From assembly GCA_021163155.1 (NCBI GenBank), contig JAGGXI010000049.1, positions 1 through 32,016 on the forward strand: 32,016 bases of DNA. The letters are read 5' to 3'. The notes beneath the pieces were generated by a model. The model saw only the letters and a program-made list of their open reading frames with translations, did no database searches and was not told the DNA's origin. Shown in pieces: positions 1 to 6,616 of the stretch. Within the stretch, counting starts at the first letter, position 1. Every line of letters starts with the position of its first letter. This DNA is from Candidatus Aerophobota bacterium (GTDB taxonomy: Bacteria; Aerophobota; Aerophobia; Aerophobales; JAGGXI01). A program made the position numbers and the translations under genes.

Positions 1-175
1 GGAATCCCCTTTTGCACCTACAATCCTTTTTACCACAATAGTTGGGTAAAAAGACTAAGGAGGCTCTAATCATTTTCTTTGGTCGAAAAAGCGAATCTTC
101 TAATTTTTTTCGATCCTCTCTTAACCAAACTATCTCTTGACGGATATCACTAAGAGCTTTTCTGTCCACCATCAT
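1..175 (-). CDS. Partial small protein resembling the DUF6788 family (N-terminal 58 residues; runs off the left edge)
   Basis: An open frame reads leftward from an ATG at 175-173 to the window edge without a stop. A charged, probably helical segment (about residues 3-30) is followed by MIRASLVFLPNYCGKKDCRC, a compact basic and Cys-rich stretch. This resembles the conserved core of the small DUF6788 proteins, where MIRGSLV is followed by CGK and CxC. I recognise that by memory of the pattern, not by search. A second ATG follows immediately at 172, so either may be used. A GATAGGAT sequence upstream is a modest ribosome-binding site, and a good promoter lies at 214-242, so this looks like a separately transcribed gene. 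The function of the family is unknown, and such proteins are often multicopy and repeat- or transposon-associated. The assignment is tentative because most of the protein is missing. Confidence 0.5.
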   Translation of the reverse strand, partial: MMVDRKALSDIRQEIVWLREDRKKLEDSLFRPKKMIRASLVFLPNYCGKKDCRCKRGF

Positions 176-213
176 GAGCTATCCTATCTCTTTATATAAT
201 ATATACATATAGG

Positions 214-242
214 ATTATACCAAAAAAGAAAAAGGGAGTCAA
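214..242 (-). promoter_or_regulatory. Promoter of the partial DUF6788-like gene
   Basis: On the minus strand TTGACT (242-237) is followed after exactly 17 bases by a perfect TATAAT (219-214), about 40 bases upstream of the ATG. The -35 box lies inside the stem of the 234-258 hairpin and the spacer is the T-rich tract of that hairpin. Promoter and possible terminator therefore share the same bases. Confidence 0.6.
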
Positions 243-258
243 TTTTGTTTTGACTCCC
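222..258 (-). terminator. Possible rho-independent terminator downstream of pheT
   Basis: A perfect 9-bp stem (GGGAGTCAA with TTGACTCCC, loop about 7 nt) at 234-258 is followed, reading leftward, by a T-rich tract (complement of 223-233). It would stop leftward transcription coming from pheT. It lies 430 bp beyond the pheT stop, after several other hairpins. Confidence 0.5.
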
Positions 259-344
259 TCCATAATACTTGCTAAATCTTAGTCAGAGTAACTTTCAATT
301 TTTCTGTGAATAAAAAGTGAGTGAATAAAAAGTAAATAAACTAG

Positions 345-408
345 GAGACCTCTGAAAAACCTCCAGAGGTCTCTGATTCACCCCGTGAAATACTCTATTT
401 CATGGGGT
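345..408. repeat. Two adjacent hairpins
   Basis: Hairpin one (345-373) pairs GAGACCTCTG with CAGAGGTCTC around a 9-nt loop. Hairpin two (380-408) pairs ACCCCGTGAAATA with TATTTCATGGGGT around a 3-nt loop, with one mismatch or wobble. The first hairpin recurs in degenerate form near 3358-3380 (GGGGGTTTTAGAGACCTC) beside the same partner repeat, so both belong to one composite dispersed element. Confidence 0.6.
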
Positions 409-450
409 AAACACAGAAAAATGATTACACTGATTTAGTAAGGATAATCT

Positions 451-513
451 ATCTGTGTAATCTCGATTTTTATCTGCGAAATAAGAGATTTCTGACTTTT
501 TCAGAAATTTCTT
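451..513 (+). repeat. Dispersed repeat family A, copy 1
   Basis: Begins ATCTGTGTAATCTCGATTTT, continues TATCTGCGAA and ends in a hairpin in which GAGATTTCTG pairs with CAGAAATTTC. Related copies lie at about 3305-3355 (inverted), 4857-4918 and 11758-11789 (truncated, lacking the hairpin). All are intergenic. Confidence 0.7.
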
Positions 514-522
514 ATTGTAATA

Positions 523-679
523 GAATATCTCGGGACTTTTCTCCTCCGTTGCTGTCTATCCGCTTTGGATTATTTCTGCTTGCCCCGTTAAATAATCCAT
601 TTCCCCCCTCCACGCTACGCTGCTTCCTCTAAAAAACAGGCAAAGCAACTCGTCGTTTCACTCCTCAAACATAAATTTT
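523..679 (-). repeat. Dispersed repeat family B, copy 1 (intergenic)
   Basis: Plus-strand text such as GGGACTTTTCTCCTCCGTTG and TTATTTCTGCTTGCCCCGTT recurs at 10100-10247 with roughly 80 percent identity by eye over the first 75 bases. A diverged middle follows, then a conserved tail (ACTCGT, then CTCCTCAAACA and TAAATTTT). This copy is directly downstream of pheT. The other copy is inside the 5' coding part of the xerD-like gene. Confidence 0.75.
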
Positions 680-686
680 CTTCTAT

Positions 687-3038
687 CTATTTTTTTCTTA
701 AACGTGCCCCCAAACGTCTCTCTAATAAACTTACTATATTTCGCTGAATCTTATCTATCTCTTTATCCTTTAAAGTTCTCTTTGGATGTCGGAAGATTAA
801 AGAATAGGCAATGCTTTTGTATCCTGAAGGAGTAGATTCCCCATGGTAAATATCAAAAAGTTTTGCTTCCTCTATCCATTTTCCTCCCGCCCTGATGATG
901 TTTTCTCTAATTTTTTCAGCAGGAATCTCCTCTTTAACTAAGATAGATAAATCCCGTTGAATAGAAGGAAACTTTGGGGGCGGAATTATTTTTCTCCCTG
1001 GAGTCCAAAAAGATAAAAGATTATAAAAATCGAACTCAAAAATATAAGAAGGCAAAGGCAATTCAAAATTATTATTGACTTTAGAATTAAGTTTGCCCAT
1101 TATCCCTAAACTTATTTTTTCTTTTTTTATAGCTAATCTCTCTTTTGAGGATAAATAAGGACAATTGCACTGAACAAACTCTACTTTATTTATATGTAAT
1201 TCCTCCAGTAAAGTCTCTCCTAACCCCTTCAAGAAAAGAAAGTCAAAATCTTTCTCTAAAACCAGTCCTGCTAAAAAGGTCCTCTCTTTTAAAGAATCAC
1301 CATTTTTAAATACATTAGCTAACTCAAATACACGGAGTCTTTTAATACCTTGATTTATATTATAAGAGGCAATAGTCAATAAGTGAGGGAAAAGGTGATT
1401 CATTAAAATTTCCTGCTGTTTAGAGAGAGGATTTCTCACTCTTATCCCTTCCTCTGAAGAAAGATTTGTTTTATTAAAAATATTATCCTCACTAAGAGCT
1501 GGCCCTATCACTTCATAAAAACCAAGATCTTGAAGAATCCTTCGGATTCTTCTTCCTATTTGCTCACCAAAATCCTCCCGAGGTCCTCCACTACTTAAGG
1601 AAGGAAGAGTTGCCTTTATTTTATTATATCCATAAAACCTGACTATCTCCTCAATAAGGTCTATTTCTCGGCTAACATCTTGCCGAAAAGAGGGAACAGT
1701 CACTTCCCAGTTCTCTTTTCTTTCTTCAACTTCAAATTGTAATCTACGGAGTATTTTACTCATTGTAGAAGAGGAAATATGGCTTCCCAGGATATGATGA
1801 GCTCGCCAGGGGCGAAAAAAAATCTTCTTTTTTTCTTTAGGAGATTCCCCTTTCTCTATAATGCCTCCCTCTATTTTTCCTCCAGCCAATTTTTGAATAA
1901 GAAAAGCAGCTCTATTTAAAGCTTCTTTCACCCCCAAAGGGTCTATACCTCTCTCAAACCTATAAGAAGCCTCCGTAGATAGACCTAATCTCCTGGACGT
2001 TTGACGAATAGAGATAGGATTAAAATAGGCTGACTCCAGAAGAATATCTCGCGTATAACTTTGCAATTGAGTATTTTCTCCTCCCATAACTCCTGCTAAA
2101 GCAATCGCTTTATCTGAATCAGCAATGACTAACATATTATCGTCTAATCGGCGCTCAAGACCATCAAGGCTAATTAAAACCTCATCCTTTTTTGCTCTAC
2201 GAACTATTATTTTCCCTGATTTTATCAGGTGATAATCAAACGCATGAAGAGGCTGCCCCATCTCCCATAACACATAATTAGTAATATCTACAATATTATT
2301 AATAGGCTTGGCCCCCGAAGCTAATACTCCTTGCCGAAGCCAGAGAGGAGACGAACCAATACTTACATCTCTTATTAATCGAGCAGTATAGTAAGGACAA
2401 AGATCAGGAGCTTGTATATCTATTTCAACTGCTTTATTCTCTTTTTTTTCTTCTCCTTCATTTATCTTATAAAAAGGGATGGATAACTTTGTACCCGTTA
2501 AGGCAGATATCTCACGTGCTATACCTATTATTGATAAACAATCTGCACGATTTGGAGTAATCTCCAGGTCAAATATAGTATCTTCTATATCTAAGGCATG
2601 GGACACACTTTCTCCTAAAGGCGAAGGCGAAGGAAGAATCATAATCCCTGATTGGTCTTCTCCTAATCCCAATTCTTTTTCCGAGCAAAGCATTGCTGGA
2701 GAAACTACTCCACGAATCTTTACTTTTCTTAGCTTTACTCCGTTTTTTAGTACTGCTCCTTCTAAGGCCACAGGAACAAAAAGACCCTCCTTTATATTGG
2801 ATGCTCCACAAACCAGAGAAAGTTTATCTTCTCCTATATCTACTTCTACTATTCTTAACTTATCAGCATAGGGATGATTTTTAAGGGAGATAATTTCCCC
2901 TACCACTACTTTTTCTAATCTACCAATTAGCCGAAATTCTCGCACCTCTAATCCCAAATTAGTCAAATGCTCAGCTAACTCTTCCGGAGAAAAGGAGAAA
3001 TCTACCATTTGTTTAAGACTTCTATAGGAAACTCTCAT
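687..3038 (-). CDS. pheT: Phenylalanine--tRNA ligase beta subunit (783 aa)
   Basis: PheT is the beta subunit of the cytoplasmic alpha2-beta2 enzyme that charges tRNA-Phe. It binds and positions the tRNA and edits mischarged Tyr-tRNA. The order is typical: an N-terminal EMAP/OB tRNA-binding fold (about residues 40-150, VVVGEIISLKNHPYADKLRI and CGASNI), a B3/4 editing region (about 205-380, with SYRFERGIDP), a B5 domain (about 400-475, FRQDVSREIDLIEEI), the catalytic-like core, and a C-terminal FDX-ACB domain (last 95 residues, KFPSIQRDLSILV to HPKRTLKD). Length is normal for the family. The ATG at 3038 is preceded by AAGGTT and a promoter at 3073-3101. No pheS lies beside it, although pheS-pheT is the usual order, and the promoter is immediately upstream of pheT, so it appears monocistronic here. 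Confidence 0.97.
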   Translation of the reverse strand: MRVSYRSLKQMVDFSFSPEELAEHLTNLGLEVREFRLIGRLEKVVVGEIISLKNHPYADKLRIVEVDIGEDKLSLVCGASNIKEGLFVPVALEGAVLKNGVKLRKVKIRGVVSPAMLCSEKELGLGEDQSGIMILPSPSPLGESVSHALDIEDTIFDLEITPNRADCLSIIGIAREISALTGTKLSIPFYKINEGEEKKENKAVEIDIQAPDLCPYYTARLIRDVSIGSSPLWLRQGVLASGAKPINNIVDITNYVLWEMGQPLHAFDYHLIKSGKIIVRRAKKDEVLISLDGLERRLDDNMLVIADSDKAIALAGVMGGENTQLQSYTRDILLESAYFNPISIRQTSRRLGLSTEASYRFERGIDPLGVKEALNRAAFLIQKLAGGKIEGGIIEKGESPKEKKKIFFRPWRAHHILGSHISSSTMSKILRRLQFEVEERKENWEVTVPSFRQDVSREIDLIEEIVRFYGYNKIKATLPSLSSGGPREDFGEQIGRRIRRILQDLGFYEVIGPALSEDNIFNKTNLSSEEGIRVRNPLSKQQEILMNHLFPHLLTIASYNINQGIKRLRVFELANVFKNGDSLKERTFLAGLVLEKDFDFLFLKGLGETLLEELHINKVEFVQCNCPYLSSKERLAIKKEKISLGIMGKLNSKVNNNFELPLPSYIFEFDFYNLLSFWTPGRKIIPPPKFPSIQRDLSILVKEEIPAEKIRENIIRAGGKWIEEAKLFDIYHGESTPSGYKSIAYSLIFRHPKRTLKDKEIDKIQRNIVSLLERRLGARLRKK

Positions 3039-3072
3039 CTTTAAAACCTTTTACAACCTTCTTTTTTACCTT

Positions 3073-3101
3073 TTTATATAACATATCTTCCCATTTGTCA
3101 A
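3073..3101 (-). promoter_or_regulatory. pheT promoter, -35 at the end of a MITE-like element
   Basis: On the minus strand TTGACA (3101-3096) is followed after 17 bases by TATAAA (3078-3073), about 35 bases before the pheT ATG. The TTGACA is the terminal hexamer of the repeat element at 3096-3296, read outward. Confidence 0.65.
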
Positions 3102-3296
3102 TCAACTTTTGCAGGAAACTCATCTTATTAGATTTTTAGAATATCTTGAAATCCGTAATATTTGCATTAATAACGATCTATGTAAGAAGAGAAAGATTAA
3201 TTTCAAAATCACAGATTCCACATTTATTGAGGTAGGGAACGATCACGACCATTCCCTACTTTATAAAATGATTTTCCTGCAAAAGATAGCTGTCAA
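3096..3296. mobile_element. MITE-like element 1 (about 200 bp, non-coding)
   Basis: Its ends form imperfect terminal inverted repeats. The left is TGTCAATCAACTTTTGCAGG and the right end reads GACAGCTATCTTTTGCAGGA on the minus strand. They share the 12-mer TTTTGCAGGAAA. The hexamer TGTCAA occurs at both ends (3096-3101 and 3292-3297) in direct orientation, as a target duplication would. The left arm (about 3102-3216) is nearly identical to the complement of 29578-29697. The core is the palindrome at 3232-3259. It holds no credible gene. Confidence 0.65.
3232..3259. repeat. Palindrome family C, copy 1 (28 nt, imperfect)
   Basis: Starts GTAGGGAACG and ends CCATTCCCTAC, with wobble mismatches in the stem. 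Related copies are at 12946-12973 (perfect palindrome) and 19529-19556. Here it forms the core of MITE-like element 1. Confidence 0.75.
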
Positions 3297-3398
3297 CCAA
3301 GTTTTATAGAGATTTCTAAAAAAGTCAGAAATCTCCGTAAATCTATGTAATCAGATGACTCTGGGGGTTTTAGAGACCTCAAAAAAAGTTGGTTGACA
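3292..3398. mobile_element. MITE-like element 2 (about 107 bp) abutting element 1
   Basis: Left end TGTCAACCAAGTTTT and right end AAAAGTTGGTTGACA are 15-bp inverted repeats with one mismatch. The interior is dispersed repeat family A in inverted orientation: a hairpin GAGATTTCT/AGAAATCTC at about 3309-3337, then the complement of the ATCTGTGTAATC-like text, then GAGACCTC. Together with element 1 it fills almost the whole pheT-purF intergenic gap. Confidence 0.6.
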
Positions 3399-3420
3399 AT
3401 AAGATAATAGAGTATAAAAT
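3393..3420 (+). promoter_or_regulatory. purF promoter, -35 at the end of MITE-like element 2
   Basis: TTGACA (3393-3398) is followed after 16 bases by TAAAAT (3415-3420). An alternative -10, TATAAA at 3413, would leave only 14 bases. The start codon is 20 bases further on. The -35 coincides with the last six bases of the element at 3292-3398. Confidence 0.55.
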
Positions 3421-3440
3421 CATTAAAAAAGGAGAATTGT

Positions 3441-4838
3441 TTGCAGGAAGATTGTGGTTTATTTGGGATATACGGTCATCCCAAGGCAGCTGAGCTAACC
3501 TATTTAGGACTCTATGCCTTGCAGCATAGAGGACAAGAAAGCGCAGGAATAGTATCTTCTGATGGAGTCAATGCTTTCATCCACAGAGGGATGGGCCTTG
3601 TAAATAAAGTTTTTAATGAAGAAGCACTGCATTCTCTTGTCGGACATTTAGCTATCGGACACAACCGATATTCTACCACAGGTACCTCTATTATAGCTAA
3701 TACTCAGCCTTTACTGGTAAACTTTTTTGGAGAAGGGATTGCTATTTCTCATAATGGTAATCTCATCAATGCTGCAGAGTTAAGAGAAAAATTGGAATTG
3801 GGAGGGTCAATCTTCCAGACCTCTATGGATACAGAAGTTATTGTCCATCTTTTAACTAAGTTTACCAAATCCTTAGGTAAAAGGAAGGCGCTTTTAAAAG
3901 CCTTAAAAAAAGTAAAGGGAGCTTACTCTCTACTTATACTTACTAATGACGAAATAATTGGGGCAAGGGATCCGCATGGATTCAGACCTTTAGTAATAGG
4001 TAAATTAAATAAAAGCTTTATTTTTGCCTCAGAAACCTGTGCTTTTGATCTTATAGGAGCAAAATATATCCGTGAGGTAAAACCAGGAGAAATGGTAGTA
4101 ATAAACAAAGAAGGAATAAAATCTTTCTCTTTAACACCTTCGAAAGCAATTACTCAATGTATATTTGAACATATCTATTTTGCTCGTCCAGATAGTTTAG
4201 TCTTTGGAGAAAGTGTGCATAGGGTAAGAGAGAAACTGGGAAGACGTTTAAGCTATGAACATCCATGTAAAGCAGATATAGTAATTCCTGTACCCGACTC
4301 GGGAGTATCAGCTGCTTTAGGCTATGCCCGGAAGAGTAAAATCCCTTTTGCTATAGGTCTTACCAGAAACCATTATATAGGCAGAACATTCATCCAACCT
4401 CTTCAATTTATTCGAGATATGGAAGTAAAGATAAAATTAAATCCCATTAAAGATGTCCTTAAAGGTAAAAGAGTTGTTTTGGTTGATGACTCTATTGTTA
4501 GGGGGACTACCTCTAAAAAGATAATTCGTCTTCTCAGAGAGGGTGGAGCAAGTGAGGTCCATTTCCGTATTTCTTCTCCTCCTATTAAATTTCCTTGCTT
4601 TTTTGGCATCGATACGCCCGTGCAAAGAGAACTAATAGCTTCTTCCCACACTGTAGAGGAGATAAAGGAAGAATTAGAAGCAGACAGTCTTGGATATTTA
4701 AGTCTTGAAGGACTTTTAAGTTGTGTGAAAAATAAAGAAAAGTACTGTACAGCCTGCTTTAATGGCAAATATTCACTTAAGGTTCACCCTCAAACAAAAT
4801 ATATATTTGAAACCAAAAAACATTTTAGAGAGCTCTGA
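3441..4838 (+). CDS. purF: Amidophosphoribosyltransferase (465 aa), first step of purine synthesis
   Basis: PurF converts PRPP and glutamine to phosphoribosylamine in the cytoplasm. It starts at a TTG codon with AAGGAGA seven bases upstream. The first residues are MQEDCGLFGI, so Cys5 should become the N-terminal nucleophile after removal of a four-residue propeptide. The Ntn glutaminase half is residues 5-235 (HRGQESAG at 29-36, GHNRYST at 73-79). The phosphoribosyltransferase half carries the PRPP loop VVLVDDSIVRGTT (about 345-357). Four cysteines, C240, C386, C436 and C439 (YCTAC), match the 4Fe-4S ligands of the Bacillus-type enzyme, so this is the oxygen-sensitive cluster-containing class. 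purM follows 95 bp downstream on the same strand with repeat family A in the gap. Confidence 0.97.
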   Translation: MQEDCGLFGIYGHPKAAELTYLGLYALQHRGQESAGIVSSDGVNAFIHRGMGLVNKVFNEEALHSLVGHLAIGHNRYSTTGTSIIANTQPLLVNFFGEGIAISHNGNLINAAELREKLELGGSIFQTSMDTEVIVHLLTKFTKSLGKRKALLKALKKVKGAYSLLILTNDEIIGARDPHGFRPLVIGKLNKSFIFASETCAFDLIGAKYIREVKPGEMVVINKEGIKSFSLTPSKAITQCIFEHIYFARPDSLVFGESVHRVREKLGRRLSYEHPCKADIVIPVPDSGVSAALGYARKSKIPFAIGLTRNHYIGRTFIQPLQFIRDMEVKIKLNPIKDVLKGKRVVLVDDSIVRGTTSKKIIRLLREGGASEVHFRISSPPIKFPCFFGIDTPVQRELIASSHTVEEIKEELEADSLGYLSLEGLLSCVKNKEKYCTACFNGKYSLKVHPQTKYIFETKKHFREL

Positions 4839-4856
4839 AACTCATCAAAGCCCGCT

Positions 4857-4918
4857 AATCTGTGTAATCTGAACTTTTATCTGTGAAATCAGAGATTTCT
4901 AAACTTTTCAGAAATCTT
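4857..4918 (+). repeat. Dispersed repeat family A, copy 3 (between purF and purM)
   Basis: AATCTGTGTAATCTGAAC, then TTTTATCTGTGAAATC, then a hairpin pairing AGATTTCT with AGAAATCT followed by a run of T (4916-4921). In this position the hairpin plus T-run could act as a partial terminator within the purF-purM transcript. Confidence 0.65.
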
Positions 4919-4933
4919 TTTTAAGAGGAAACA

Positions 4934-5980
4934 ATGAACGAAAAAAAACTTACCTATAAAAAAGCAGGAGTAAATATAGAAAAAGGAGAAGAATTCAGCC
5001 GCTGGATAAAGAAAAAAGTATCCTCATTAACCCCTCCCTCTGCTTTATCTAAAATAGGCTCGTTTTCTGGGTTATACTCTTTAAACAAGGAAAAAGACAA
5101 AGGTTTAGTATTAGCAGCTACTACCGATGGTGTGGGAACCAAGCTAAGAATAGCTCAGCAGGCTAACAAACATAACTCCATAGGAATAGACCTTGTAGCT
5201 ATGAGCGTTAATGATTTACTTGCAGAAGGAGCAAAACCTTTATTTTTTTTAGATTATATCTCTACATCCAAACTATCTCTTACCATAGGAAAACAGATCA
5301 TATTAGGAATAATAGAAGGATGTAAAAGAGCCAGGTGTATTCTTTTAGGAGGCGAGACAGCGGAAATGCCCTCTTTTTATAAAGAAGGGGATTACGATGT
5401 AGCCGGCTTTGCTATAGGAATAATAAAAAAAGAGAGATTAATCGATAAATCAAAAATTAAATCAGGAGATAAAATTCTAGGAATCCCTTCTTCTGGATTG
5501 CATAGCAATGGTTTCTCCTTTGTAAGAAAAATATTTTTTAAGAATAAAAATTATCGCCTTGAAGACAGAATAGAAAAACTAGGAAGAACCCTTGGAGAAG
5601 AATTATTGGAACCTACCCGCATTTATACATCTCAGGTTTTCTCTCTTCTGGATAATTTCTGCATAAAAGGAATTGCCAATATTACCGGAGGGGGAATGGT
5701 AAGAAATATATCTCGCATCCTACCTGCAAAATGTAGGGCTTTAATTTATAAAGGTAAATGGAGAATTCATCCCATTTTTAAATTAATTCAAAAAGAAGGG
5801 AAAGTTAGCGAAGAAGAGATGTTTAAAGTATTTAATATGGGAATAGGAATGGCTTTTATAATCCCTTCTTCTGAAGAAAACTCTATCCTTGAATTTTGCA
5901 TGAGCCAGAAAGAAGAAGCAAAAATTATAGGAGAAATTGTAAAAGGAGAAAAAGGCGTAGAAATTAAATATCCTTTATAA
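4934..5980 (+). CDS. purM: Phosphoribosylformylglycinamidine cyclo-ligase (AIR synthetase, 348 aa)
   Basis: PurM closes the imidazole ring of FGAM to give AIR using ATP, as a cytoplasmic homodimer. Length matches the usual 345 or so residues. Motifs are TTDGVGTKL (about residue 63), IGIDLVAMSVNDLLAEGAKP (about 84-103), GGETAEMP (about 140), DYDVAGFAIGI, SSGLHSNGFS, ITGGGMVRN (about 250) and FNMGIGM near the C-terminus. Start is ATG with GAGGAAAC just upstream. It pairs with purF, so a two-gene purine unit is likely, although the dispersed repeat between the two genes could weaken co-transcription. Its 3' end overlaps the convergent M50 protease gene by six bases. Confidence 0.97.
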   Translation: MNEKKLTYKKAGVNIEKGEEFSRWIKKKVSSLTPPSALSKIGSFSGLYSLNKEKDKGLVLAATTDGVGTKLRIAQQANKHNSIGIDLVAMSVNDLLAEGAKPLFFLDYISTSKLSLTIGKQIILGIIEGCKRARCILLGGETAEMPSFYKEGDYDVAGFAIGIIKKERLIDKSKIKSGDKILGIPSSGLHSNGFSFVRKIFFKNKNYRLEDRIEKLGRTLGEELLEPTRIYTSQVFSLLDNFCIKGIANITGGGMVRNISRILPAKCRALIYKGKWRIHPIFKLIQKEGKVSEEEMFKVFNMGIGMAFIIPSSEENSILEFCMSQKEEAKIIGEIVKGEKGVEIKYPL

Positions 5981-6613
5981 AAATGCAGGATAAACCCCTG
6001 TTAATAAGATACTTAATCTTAAAATAGCAACAAATAAAAAGTTAAAAACACCACTTACCAAAAGAATAACTAAAATTATAAATCCAAAAGGCTCAATCCT
6101 GCTTAACCTATAGTTATGCTCTTCAGACAAAATGCCGCTTAAAACCCTCGAACCATCAAGAGGAGGAATAGGGATTAAATTAAAGAATGCCAATATTAAG
6201 TTGATAGTTATTCCATAAAAAAGAATAACTGCCGCTATAGAAGCAGAAGTTACAAAAATACGAAAGAGTAGAGTAAGAAAAAGAGCTATCCCTAAATTTG
6301 CAGCTGGTCCAGCCACTCCAATCCACATCATATCTTTTTTAGGATTGTTTAAGTTGCGAGGATCGATAGGCACAGGTTTAGCCCACCCAAATATAAACAG
6401 AGGACCTCCAATGAGACTCATTATAATCATAATGCCAGGTAAAAGAAGAGAACCGATAGGGTCAAGATGAGGAATAGGATTAAGAGTTATCCTTCCTGCC
6501 ATTCTTGCCGTCGGGTCACCGTGACGCTCAGCCATAATCCCATGAGCACACTCATGCAGAATTATAGAAAACAACAAAATTATTAAAGTAAACAACAAAA
6601 GAATTGTCCTCAT
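5975..6613 (-). CDS. M50-family site-2-type membrane metalloprotease (212 aa)
   Basis: An integral membrane zinc protease of the short site-2 protease (FtsH-free, M50B-like) type. The zinc site HECAH is at residues 20-24 in the first membrane segment (HExxH). The second conserved motif NLIPIPPLDGS (about 145-155) supplies the Asp ligand D153. GPAANL (102-107) is the family's conserved middle motif. Four to five hydrophobic segments are visible, and there is no PDZ domain, so it is the minimal form. It is the last gene of a minus-strand run. The upstream nucleotidyltransferase stops three bases before its ATG, and GGAG inside the end of that gene serves as its ribosome-binding site, which implies translational coupling. 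The substrate is unknown. Confidence 0.9.
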   Translation of the reverse strand: MRTILLLFTLIILLFSIILHECAHGIMAERHGDPTARMAGRITLNPIPHLDPIGSLLLPGIMIIMSLIGGPLFIFGWAKPVPIDPRNLNNPKKDMMWIGVAGPAANLGIALFLTLLFRIFVTSASIAAVILFYGITINLILAFFNLIPIPPLDGSRVLSGILSEEHNYRLSRIEPFGFIILVILLVSGVFNFLFVAILRLSILLTGVYPAFL

Positions 6614-6616
6614 TAT

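Larger units (their letters stand above)
176..686. other. Intergenic region between the DUF6788-like gene and pheT, filled with hairpins and repeats
   Basis: No convincing gene. From left to right it holds the promoter/terminator at 214-258, a 10-bp hairpin (GAGACCTCTG/CAGAGGTCTC) at 345-373, a longer imperfect hairpin (ACCCCGTGAAATA and its complement) at 380-408, a dispersed repeat copy at 451-513, and a second, unrelated dispersed repeat at about 523-679 that recurs inside the xerD-like gene. Confidence 0.7.

Noticed and set aside
2479-2871. 130-codon plus-strand open frame inside pheT
   Set aside because: It is antisense to well-conserved PheT domains and has no recognisable motif.
3109-3309. 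66-codon plus-strand open frame
   Set aside because: It lies wholly inside MITE-like element 1, and no equivalent protein was recognised in the related element at 29441-29697.
3399-3440. Purine riboswitch or T-box leader before purF or pheT
   Set aside because: Only about 20 to 35 bases lie between the -10 boxes and the start codons, too short for either structure.
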